Of a DNA stretch of 41,642 bases, positions 25,003 through 32,400 are shown in pieces. Under the pieces are notes generated by a model, which saw only the letters and a program-made list of their open reading frames with translations, had not been told where the DNA came from and did not search any database. Location of the stretch: NCBI GenBank assembly GCA_023663735.1, contig JAMPGV010000022.1, forward strand, positions 1 to 41,642, read 5' to 3'. A program made the translations under genes and the position numbers. Within the stretch, counting starts at the first letter, position 1. The number at the start of each line of letters is the position of its first letter. Source of the DNA: Muribaculum sp. Its GTDB lineage: Bacteria > Bacillota > Clostridia > Lachnospirales > Lachnospiraceae.

Positions 25003-25049
25003 TTGCAAACCATAAGGATGTATGGTATGATATCCCTGTTTTCACAGGG
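25003..25049 (+). promoter_or_regulatory. Promoter and possible operator of the MBL-fold gene
   Basis: TTGCAA (25003-25008), a 17-bp spacer, then TATGAT (25026-25031). A 6-bp inverted repeat, CCCTGT (25034-25039) and ACAGGG (25044-25049), covers the predicted transcription start and could bind a repressor or form a 5' hairpin. Confidence 0.6.
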
Positions 25050-25097
25050 TTTAGACTCAAATGTCTGTTTACAGGATTTACAGCGGAGGAGAGAGAG

Positions 25098-25976
25098 ATG
25101 TACGAATTGATTCAGGTATCGGAGAGATGTTATTACATTCAGAGTCCCGCTAAGGTGGGGCTGGTGCGGTTGGACGAGCAGGAGGTGTGCCTGATCGACA
25201 GCGGCAGCGACAAGGAGGCGGGGCGGAAAGTCCGGCAGATTCTGGACGCTCAGGGCTGGCGGCTGAAAACGATTTACAATACCCATTCCAATGCGGATCA
25301 TATCGGCGGCAACAAGTATCTGCAGGGACAGACCGGGTGCCGCATCTATGCGCCGGGCATGGAATGCGATTTTACGAGGCATCCCGTTTTGGAGCCTGCG
25401 TTTCTGTACGGCGGCTTCCCCTGCAAGGATCTGCGGCACAAGTTCCTCATGGCGCAGGAGAGCGACGCGGCGTACCTGACGGAGGAGGCGCTGCCGGAAG
25501 GATTTGAGATGATTCCCCTGCCCGGGCATTTTCTGGATATGGTGGGCTTTCGGACGCCGGACGATGTGGTATACCTTGCGGACTGCCTGTCGAGCAAGGA
25601 GACGCTGGACAAATACGGCGTGGGGTTCATCTATGACGTAGCGGCCTATATCGAGACGCTGGAGCGTGTAAAAACCATGGAGGCGAAGCTGTTCGTGCCG
25701 GCTCATGCGGAGGCGGCAGAGGACGTGGCCGGGCTGGCGCAATATAATATCGACAAAGTGCGGGAGCTGGCGGAGCGGATTGTGGAGATCTGCGGGACGC
25801 CGCTGTGTTTTGAGACGGTGCTGCAGCGCGTGTTTGCGGAATACGGACTGCACATGAATTTTGAACAGTATGTGCTGGTGGGAAGCACCGTCCGGTCTTA
25901 TCTGGCGTGGCTGAAGGACAGCGGCCGGATCGAGGTGCGTTTTGAGGACAATCTGCTGCTCTGGGAGCGGATTTGA
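25098..25976 (+). CDS. MBL-fold metallohydrolase-like protein with C-terminal winged-helix-like region
   Basis: A 292-residue soluble protein. The metallo-beta-lactamase fold spans ~1-215. LIDSGS is the strand before the metal loop, THSNADHIGG (~64-73) is the metal-binding loop, PLPGHFLDMVGF holds the third His, YLADCL the bridging Asp, and FVPAHAEA the last His. The usual second His of HxHxDH is Asn here (HSNADH), so metal site 1 may be altered. The C-terminal ~75 residues (LCFETVLQRVF ... SYLAWLKDSGRIEVRF) resemble the helical, winged-helix-like tail of many LACTB2-type proteins. The ATG follows GGAGGAGAGAG. The substrate is unknown. It has its own promoter after comEC. Confidence 0.88.
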   Translation: MYELIQVSERCYYIQSPAKVGLVRLDEQEVCLIDSGSDKEAGRKVRQILDAQGWRLKTIYNTHSNADHIGGNKYLQGQTGCRIYAPGMECDFTRHPVLEPAFLYGGFPCKDLRHKFLMAQESDAAYLTEEALPEGFEMIPLPGHFLDMVGFRTPDDVVYLADCLSSKETLDKYGVGFIYDVAAYIETLERVKTMEAKLFVPAHAEAAEDVAGLAQYNIDKVRELAERIVEICGTPLCFETVLQRVFAEYGLHMNFEQYVLVGSTVRSYLAWLKDSGRIEVRFEDNLLLWERI

Positions 25977-26025
25977 GGGATGGGATAGAAGACATGCGAA
26001 GACTTGGCGGACAGGAGGCAGAGGT

Positions 26026-26637
26026 TTGAAGGAGGCGGATTGGGCGGGCGTCGGCGGTACGCTTGCATATTATGAGCGGAATGCGGAGCAGTTTGCGAAA
26101 GGAACGGCGGCGGTGGATTTTGCGGAGATCCAGAACCGATTTCTGGACAGGCTGGAGACGGGAAGTCTGATTCTGGACTTCGGCTGCGGTTCCGGCCGCG
26201 ACACGAAATCCTTTCGGGAGCGTGGATACCGGGTGGAGGCCATAGACGGGTCGGCCGAGCTGTGTAGGCTGGCAAGCGCCTACACGGGAGTCAAAGTGAG
26301 GCGAATGCTCTTTCAGGAGTTGTCCGAAGTGGAGAAGTATGACGGAATCTGGGCCTGTGCTTCCCTCCTCCATCTTCCGGCGGCACAGCTTCGGGACGTG
26401 ATGCGGAAAACGGCGGCTGCACTGAAAGCAGGGGGGATTCTCTATGCGTCTTTTAAGTACGGGACGTTTGCAGGAGAGCGGAGCGGAAGGTTTTTCACGG
26501 ATATGACGGAGGAGAAGTTTGCGGAGCTGATGGAAGATGTCGAGGGGCTTGTGACGGTGGAACAGTGGGTGAGCGGGGATGCGCGCCCGGGGAGGAGCGG
26601 GGAGAGATGGCTGAATTTGATTTTGCGGAAAGAATAG
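26026..26637 (+). CDS. Class I SAM-dependent methyltransferase, TTG start
   Basis: A 203-residue Rossmann-fold methyltransferase. It opens with TLAYYERNAEQFAKGT, then motif I ILDFGCGSGRDTKSF (~49-63), motif II VEAIDGS, motif IV-like GIWACASLLHLP, and ends WLNLILRKE. The NPPY/DPPY motif of DNA amino-methyltransferases is absent, so a small molecule, tRNA or protein target is likelier. The best start is TTG at 26026, 7 nt after GGAGG (26014-26018); no ATG is suitably placed. Its last 31 bp overlap the start of the helicase gene, so translation is coupled and a joint function is plausible but unproven. Confidence 0.88.
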   Translation: MKEADWAGVGGTLAYYERNAEQFAKGTAAVDFAEIQNRFLDRLETGSLILDFGCGSGRDTKSFRERGYRVEAIDGSAELCRLASAYTGVKVRRMLFQELSEVEKYDGIWACASLLHLPAAQLRDVMRKTAAALKAGGILYASFKYGTFAGERSGRFFTDMTEEKFAELMEDVEGLVTVEQWVSGDARPGRSGERWLNLILRKE

Positions 26638-29090
26638 AAGCGGATGGGGAACAGGTCGAGATCACCCGTGTGATGACAGGGGATAAAAACAAGAACCGCT
26701 TTTTGTATTTTCAGCTAAGAGGGAGCATGATGCGGGCAAAGCGCATCGACATCATTGTCTCGTTTTTGATGGAGTCCGGTGTGCGGATGATTTTGCAGGA
26801 TTTGAAGGCGGCATTAAACCGAGGGGTCAAGATTAGGATTCTCACCGGGAATTATCTGGGAATCACACAGCCCTCGGCGCTTTATCTGATCAAAAAGGAA
26901 TTGGAAAACCGTGTGGATCTGCGTTTCTATAATGACAGAAAACGCTCGTTTCATCCGAAGTCTTATATTTTCCACTATGAGAACGGGGGTGAAATTTATA
27001 TCGGGTCTTCCAATGTGTCTAAAAGTGCGATGACTTCCGGTATTGAATGGAATTACCGGTTCAGCAGTTCGGCGGACAAGCGGAATTTTGATCTGTTTTA
27101 TGATACGTTTCTGGATTTGTTTGAGAATCACTCCATTGTGATCGACGATGCAGAGCTTGCCGGATATTCCAAGAATTGGCACAGACCTGCGGTGGCGAAA
27201 GACCTTGCACGGTATGATGATCTGGAGGACAATGCGGATGGCGGTCTGGTTGAGCCGCTGTTCCGACCCAGAGGCGCACAGATTGAAGCATTATATGCCT
27301 TGGAAGACAGCCGGGCGGAAGGAGCCGCCAAGGGATTGGTGTATGCGGCTACAGGGATTGGCAAGACTTATTTGGCGGCCTTTGATTCTGCGAAATATAA
27401 GCGGGTGTTGTTCGTGGCGCACCGGGAGGAAATTCTGCGTCAGGCGGCAGCAGCGTTTCGGAATGTACGGCGGTCGGACGATTACGGTTTTTTCAACAGA
27501 AAACAAAAGGATACGGATAAGGCGGTTCTATTTGCATCGGTGGCAGCTCTTGGCAGGAGCGAATATTTATCGGAAAAGTATTTTGCGCCGGACGCCTTTG
27601 ACTATGTGGTAATAGACGAGTTCCACCATGCGGTTACAGGCATGTATCAGAGGATTGTCAATTATTTTAAGCCACAGTTTCTGCTGGGGCTTACTGCCAC
27701 GCCCGAGAGGATGGACGGCAAGAATATTTACGAGTTATGTGATTACAATGTGCCATATGAGATTTCCCTGCAAGAGGCGATCAATAAGGGTCTGCTGGTT
27801 CCGTTCCGGTATTATGGAATCTATGACGAGACGGATTATTCTTCTCTGCATTTGGTGAAGGGACGTTATGATGAGAAGGAATTAAACAAGACTTATATCG
27901 GAAATGCAAAACGGTATGATCTGATTTACCAACATTACCGGAAATACCGCTCGAAGCGCGCGTTGGGATTCTGCTGTTCCAGACGACATGCAGAGGAGAT
28001 GGCGGGAGAGTTCTGTAAGAGAGGAATCGAGTCGGTTGCGGTATACAGCAATGCGGACGGCGAATTTTCCGAAGACAGGGATAGGGCGATTCAAAAACTG
28101 AAAAATCAGGAGATCAAGGTCATTTTTTCCGTGGATATGTTCAACGAAGGGGTGGATATCGCAGAGCTGGATATGGTCATGTTCCTGCGGCCGACGGAAT
28201 CGCCGATTGTGTTTTTACAACAGCTGGGGCGTGGACTCCGTACCGCCAAGGGAAAGGAATATCTGAACGTATTGGACTTTATCGGAAATTATGAGAAAGC
28301 GGGACGCGCGCCGCTTCTTCTAAGCGGTGGGAAACACGCATGGAACGAAAGCGGGTATGACTACTATGATCTGGAGTACCCGGACGACTGTATTGTGGAT
28401 TTTGATATGCGGCTGGTTGATCTGTTCCGGGAACTGGAGAAGAAATCACTGTCGGTCAAGGAACGCATCAGACGGGAGTATTACCGAGTAAAAGAAGTGC
28501 TGGATGGGAAGCGGCCGACGAGGATGGAATTGTTTACTTATATGGAGGACGATCTTTATGCGTATTGCATGAAGCATTCAAACGAGAATCCGTTTCGGAG
28601 ATATCTGGACTTTTTGCATGAACAGCATGAGCTGTCGGATGAGGAAGAGATTCTGTACTCCGGTTTGGGGAGGGAATTTATATCCCTGCTGGAGACAACG
28701 GATATGCAGAAAGTTTATAAGATGCCGGTACTCTATAGTCTGTATAACGGGGGCAATATTCGACTGGCAGTCACGGATGAAGAGGTGCTGGAGAGTTGGA
28801 AGGCGTTCTTTGATACGGGGACAAATTGGAAGGATTTTGCGCCGGATATTTCGTATGAAGATTATAAGCGAATGACGGACAAACAGCATTTGGGCAAGGC
28901 GAAGACAATGCCGATTAAGTTTCTAAAGGCATCGGGAAAGGGATTCTTTGTGGATAGGCCGGGGTATGCGCTGGCGGTTCGGGAAGAGCTTGCAGATGTG
29001 GCGGAAAATGCGGCGTTTGCGGAACAGATGCGGGATGTTTTGGAATATCGGACGATGGAGTATTACCGGAGACGGTATATGGGAGGGTGA
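26607..29090 (+). CDS. PLD-nuclease-like/superfamily 2 DEAD-DEAH helicase protein
   Basis: An 827-residue protein. The N-terminal phospholipase D-like domain (~20-190) has FHPKSYIF (His116, Lys118) and GSSNVSKSAM, a single HxK active site that would need a dimer for catalysis. The helicase core (~235-600) has Walker A AATGIGKT (Lys253), DEFHH (Asp337-Glu338), a SAT-like GLTATPERMD, and motif VI QQLGRGLRTAKG (Gln539-Arg545). A C-terminal helical region (~640-827) is of a kind seen with restriction/defence helicases. The ATG at 26607 follows GGAGGAG and overlaps the methyltransferase gene. It probably acts on phage or damaged DNA; the exact role is unknown. Confidence 0.85.
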   Translation: MAEFDFAERIEADGEQVEITRVMTGDKNKNRFLYFQLRGSMMRAKRIDIIVSFLMESGVRMILQDLKAALNRGVKIRILTGNYLGITQPSALYLIKKELENRVDLRFYNDRKRSFHPKSYIFHYENGGEIYIGSSNVSKSAMTSGIEWNYRFSSSADKRNFDLFYDTFLDLFENHSIVIDDAELAGYSKNWHRPAVAKDLARYDDLEDNADGGLVEPLFRPRGAQIEALYALEDSRAEGAAKGLVYAATGIGKTYLAAFDSAKYKRVLFVAHREEILRQAAAAFRNVRRSDDYGFFNRKQKDTDKAVLFASVAALGRSEYLSEKYFAPDAFDYVVIDEFHHAVTGMYQRIVNYFKPQFLLGLTATPERMDGKNIYELCDYNVPYEISLQEAINKGLLVPFRYYGIYDETDYSSLHLVKGRYDEKELNKTYIGNAKRYDLIYQHYRKYRSKRALGFCCSRRHAEEMAGEFCKRGIESVAVYSNADGEFSEDRDRAIQKLKNQEIKVIFSVDMFNEGVDIAELDMVMFLRPTESPIVFLQQLGRGLRTAKGKEYLNVLDFIGNYEKAGRAPLLLSGGKHAWNESGYDYYDLEYPDDCIVDFDMRLVDLFRELEKKSLSVKERIRREYYRVKEVLDGKRPTRMELFTYMEDDLYAYCMKHSNENPFRRYLDFLHEQHELSDEEEILYSGLGREFISLLETTDMQKVYKMPVLYSLYNGGNIRLAVTDEEVLESWKAFFDTGTNWKDFAPDISYEDYKRMTDKQHLGKAKTMPIKFLKASGKGFFVDRPGYALAVREELADVAENAAFAEQMRDVLEYRTMEYYRRRYMGG

Positions 29091-29155
29091 AGTGGTGGAA
29101 AGAAATATTAAAGTAATATATTTATCAAAACCGATAACAAATATATAACAACTAG

Positions 29156-29184
29156 TTGAGTTGGGATTCAAACTGTGATAAGAT
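29156..29184 (+). promoter_or_regulatory. Promoter of the nuclease-helicase gene
   Basis: TTGAGT (29156-29161), a 17-bp spacer, then TAAGAT (29179-29184), in strongly AT-rich DNA. The predicted start is near 29191, just before a perfect inverted repeat. Confidence 0.55.
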
Positions 29185-29204
29185 TGACTTGTTAGAAAAT
29201 AGTA

Positions 29205-29232
29205 GTGATTAAGCATAATCATGCTTAATCAC
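29205..29232 (+). promoter_or_regulatory. Perfect 12-bp inverted repeat in the nuclease-helicase leader
   Basis: GTGATTAAGCAT (29205-29216) and ATGCTTAATCAC (29221-29232) pair perfectly around AATC. It lies between the promoter and the ATG at 29270. It could be a repressor operator at about +15 to +42, or an mRNA hairpin. The sequence after it is A-rich rather than T-rich, so it is not a normal terminator for this strand. Confidence 0.6.
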
Positions 29233-29269
29233 AAATTAAATAAATTGTAAGAAAGTAGAGAGAGAACAA

Positions 29270-30772
29270 ATGAAAGCGGTAAATTTGTATGTGCTGACAA
29301 GAAATACAAACCAGAAATTATATAGTGATTATGAAAATATTTTATCAGGAAGAGAAGAGCATAGCAGAGTAAAGGAAAGCGAATTTCATAGTCTAAAAGC
29401 ATTTGTAAAGAAATTATTAGATAATAATGTATGTATAAGCATGTTGGATGGATTTTATTATTCTTTTTCGATACAGCAAATTGGTAAAGAATTTGACTTG
29501 CTGAAAATATCGTGTGGAAACATTGTATTAAATATTGAACTCAAAAGTCAAATGGTTTCTGAGGAGGAAATTGCGAAGCAGTTATTAAGGAATAAATACT
29601 ATTTAAATCATTTGGCGTCAAAAATTGTACTGTTTACATACATAGAAGCAACTAATGTTTTTTATCAGTTAATAGGTGATAAGTTGCAAAAGTGCGCAAT
29701 AAATGATGTAATAGGTACATTAAATGAAATTGAAAATTTTGAGACCGGAGATATAAACAGATTATTTAAAGTACGAGATTTTTTGATTTCACCACTAAAC
29801 ACACCCCAAAAATTTATTTATGACCAATATTTTTTGACATTACAACAAGAATCAATTAGAGAAGAGATTATAGATTGTGTGATAAATAAAAAGCGGTACA
29901 AATTATGGGGGATTACAGGATCTGCGGGAACAGGAAAAACACTTTTGTTATATGATATAGCAAAAAAGCTTAGTTATTATGGAAAAAGTTGTATTATACA
30001 TAGCGGAATGTTATGTATGGGACATTATTATATAAACGAGCATATTAATAATCTGGATATTGTAGCGGCTAAATCAGTTACAAATGAACTTTTATCTAAT
30101 TATAGATTTATTTTTGTGGATGAAGCTCAACGTATATATCAGACCAATTTAGATGTTATTTTGGCCTCAGTACAACAGAATGATATGACATGCGTCTTTT
30201 CATATGATTATTTTCAAGTATTGTCACATGCAGAAGAAGATAGAAATATTCCGCAGATACTAAGAGAACAATGTAATTTTCAGGAAAGAAAGCTAACTGA
30301 TAAAATAAGATCAAATAAAGAAATAGCTTCTTTTGTTAGAAATCTAATTAATTTGGAAGATAAGTCCAGAATATCATATAAGTATGAAGACATTGATATA
30401 GTATATGCGGATAATGAGGAGGAGGCACATAGAATTATAGATTATTTTTGTCAGATAAAAAATTATACTTTTATTGGCTATACTCAATCAAGATATTACG
30501 GGAACTCAATTGACAGATTTCCTGGAGAACTTAATACACATGAAGTAATAGGTCAGGAGTTTGATAATGTTATTATTATGATGGATAATAATTTTAGGTA
30601 TGGAATGGATGGAAGATTACAAGGGAGAGAACATCCTAATCCTGACTATATTTTTCATAAGTTATTGTACCAGGGCATTTCTCGACCGAGGGAAAAGCTA
30701 TGTATATTAGTAATTGATAATATGCCTTTATTTGAAAAAATTTTATCTATCAAATCAAAATATATTCAATAA
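29270..30772 (+). CDS. Putative PD-(D/E)XK nuclease-like/superfamily 1 helicase (DUF2075-like)
   Basis: A 500-residue protein in very AT-rich DNA, clearly unlike its neighbours. The N-terminal ~130 residues carry EFDLLKISCGNIVLNIELKS, with Asp76 and Glu90-x-Lys92, the pattern of a PD-(D/E)XK nuclease. The C-terminal part is a superfamily 1 ATPase: Walker A GSAGTGKT (Lys223), Walker B FIFVDEAQ (Asp284-Glu285), KIRSNKEIASFVRNLINL, EVIGQEFDNVIIMMD and a final QGISRPREKLCILV. DUF2075 proteins share this ATPase. The make-up suggests an anti-phage nuclease-helicase, but no experiment on a close relative is known to me. The SD is weak (GAGAGAGAA). It has its own promoter and palindromic leader. Confidence 0.82.
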   Translation: MKAVNLYVLTRNTNQKLYSDYENILSGREEHSRVKESEFHSLKAFVKKLLDNNVCISMLDGFYYSFSIQQIGKEFDLLKISCGNIVLNIELKSQMVSEEEIAKQLLRNKYYLNHLASKIVLFTYIEATNVFYQLIGDKLQKCAINDVIGTLNEIENFETGDINRLFKVRDFLISPLNTPQKFIYDQYFLTLQQESIREEIIDCVINKKRYKLWGITGSAGTGKTLLLYDIAKKLSYYGKSCIIHSGMLCMGHYYINEHINNLDIVAAKSVTNELLSNYRFIFVDEAQRIYQTNLDVILASVQQNDMTCVFSYDYFQVLSHAEEDRNIPQILREQCNFQERKLTDKIRSNKEIASFVRNLINLEDKSRISYKYEDIDIVYADNEEEAHRIIDYFCQIKNYTFIGYTQSRYYGNSIDRFPGELNTHEVIGQEFDNVIIMMDNNFRYGMDGRLQGREHPNPDYIFHKLLYQGISRPREKLCILVIDNMPLFEKILSIKSKYIQ

Positions 30773-30824
30773 AAGCAAATATACAAATAATCGTAGTGAG
30801 CAAGCAGTATCCAAGGAGGCCCCC

Positions 30825-31895
30825 ATGCCCACCAAACGTAAAACCCTTCCCCCAGACCTAGAACATCTCACCGGAACCGAACCCCTCGACCGGCTCCAGA
30901 ACGCCATGCTCCGGTGCATCCCCAATGCCGTAGACCACAGCAGCTACAAGCAGAACATCTTCGGCCGCACCGGCGTCACCGAAGAATTTGCGCGGTGGCT
31001 TTTGGAGTACGGTGCCGATCTGAATTATCAGGATGCCTTCGGCTATACGCCGCTGCACCATCTGGCGATGCGGCCGGACGGCGCGGAGCAGATGCGCCTG
31101 TATCTAAGGCTCGGCGCAGACATTCATCTACAATCCCAGCTAAACGGCGGGCCGCTTCACGGGGCGGCTGACCGCGGACTGGTGGAGAACTTAAGAATCC
31201 TTCTGGAGCATGGGGCGGAGGTTCATGCCGGGAACCATTGGGGCAGTACGCCGCTTGAGTTTGCGATGGTACGTCTGCGCGGCGGAGTGGATGTGGTGAA
31301 CAAAATAGAGGCGGTCAAGCTCCTGCTGGATGCAGGTTCAAAGATTACGGAGAAGATGTGGGAGAATGTGGTGCGGATTGGCACGGATGTGGAATTTCGG
31401 CGGGCTGATATATCGCCGGAATGGCTGCCCCGGGTGGACGCCGCAATGGAGCAGCTCTATACGCTGTTCGACGTGCCGCCCGTACCGAAGCACCGTCTGC
31501 ATGACGGCGTATCGCCCATAACCGTCGTGGCCGGGACTTGGCAGGAGCAGTATCAGGAACTGTGGGACTATCTGGTGCCGGGTTCCGGATCTTGCAAGAC
31601 CGTGCAGGGGGAAGTCATCCGGATCAACGGCAGAGTTTCCCATGAGATTTTGGATAACGGCGGCGCAAATTGGGACGGCGATTTCCGGAAAATGTTAAAG
31701 GCGCTGGCAGAGCATCTGGCGTCGGGCAATGCGCTCTCCGAAGAGGAACTGAACAGGGCGGGACAGTTGGCCGCCGTGCTGCGGCAGGGCGACGTTTTGG
31801 AGAATGAGCTAAGCGAGCTGTGCCGTCTGAGCGTCCGGTGGGTTTTAAACAATCCGGAACCGGTTCCGCTGGGGGAAACGCCTTATCGGCGTTAG
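30825..31895 (+). CDS. Ankyrin-repeat protein
   Basis: A 356-residue soluble protein. The N-terminal half has three to four ankyrin repeats: about 56-70 (ARWLLEYGADLNYQDAFG), YTPLHHLAM with RLYLRLGADIH, GGPLHGAADRG with NLRILLEHGAEVHA, and STPLEFAMVR with AVKLLLDAGSKI. The C-terminal ~150 residues (from about VPPVPKHRLHDG) form an unrecognised, mostly alpha/beta domain. Ankyrin repeats bind other proteins; the partner is unknown. AAGGAGG lies 5 nt before the ATG. It is 52 bp after the AT-rich nuclease-helicase gene, at a sharp jump to GC-rich DNA. The first ~45 codons are unusually C-rich on this strand. Confidence 0.85.
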   Translation: MPTKRKTLPPDLEHLTGTEPLDRLQNAMLRCIPNAVDHSSYKQNIFGRTGVTEEFARWLLEYGADLNYQDAFGYTPLHHLAMRPDGAEQMRLYLRLGADIHLQSQLNGGPLHGAADRGLVENLRILLEHGAEVHAGNHWGSTPLEFAMVRLRGGVDVVNKIEAVKLLLDAGSKITEKMWENVVRIGTDVEFRRADISPEWLPRVDAAMEQLYTLFDVPPVPKHRLHDGVSPITVVAGTWQEQYQELWDYLVPGSGSCKTVQGEVIRINGRVSHEILDNGGANWDGDFRKMLKALAEHLASGNALSEEELNRAGQLAAVLRQGDVLENELSELCRLSVRWVLNNPEPVPLGETPYRR

Positions 31896-31922
31896 CGGAG
31901 ATTGAAGGCGGAAGAGGATAAA

Positions 31923-32310
31923 ATGAAAAATAAGAATCAAGAACCATGCGGAACGATTTACCGTTACAAAAAGGCGGGACTAGGGGACCTCGACGAGCTG
32001 GTGCGGACGCGAATCCTTGTTCTCCGGGCAGCCAACGGACTCTCTGATTGGGAGGACATGGAGCGGGTAGAGCGGGAGTCCTACGCCTATCATGAACCTC
32101 TACACCAAACCGGAGTACCGCAGGCGGGGGATCGCTTATCGGACGCTGGAGCTGCTGGTGGAGGAGGCGCGGGAGCGGGGGATTGCGCAGATTGCGCTGG
32201 AAGCGACGGCTATGGGGCGGCCTTTGTATGAGAAGTTTGGTTTTGTGGCGGCGGAAGACGAGATGATCTTGGCTGCAATGGATGCCGGAAAAAGTGCAAA
32301 GTATTCCTGA
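31923..32310 (+). pseudogene. GNAT acetyltransferase gene with internal deletion and frame change
   Basis: The first frame (from ATG 31923) reads a GNAT start, IYRYKKAGLGDLDELVRTRI ... DMERVERESYAYHE. The matching C-terminal part is in another frame from about 32092: MNLYTKPEYRRRGIAYRTL (acetyl-CoA motif), then ATAMGRPLYEKFGFV. Intact relatives have roughly 50-60 residues (the central strands) between these parts, so DNA is missing at about 32090 and the frame changed. The product would lack the core sheet and be inactive. It follows the ankyrin gene by 27 bp. A sequencing or assembly error would need to remove about 150 bases, so true decay is likelier. Confidence 0.75.
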
Positions 32311-32400
32311 ACGCTTTTTTTCTAAATTTTATCTGATAGGATATATGGATGGAATATATTGTATTAGGAAAAATTTGGAAAGCAAAGCGAGGGACACAAG

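Noticed and set aside
25942-26025. Upstream ATG start for the methyltransferase
   Set aside because: It overlaps the previous gene, adds 28 residues not typical of the family and lacks an SD. TTG at 26026 has GGAGG 7 nt upstream.
26026-29090. The methyltransferase/helicase pair as a type I or III restriction-modification system
   Set aside because: The methyltransferase has no NPPY/DPPY motif and there is no specificity subunit.
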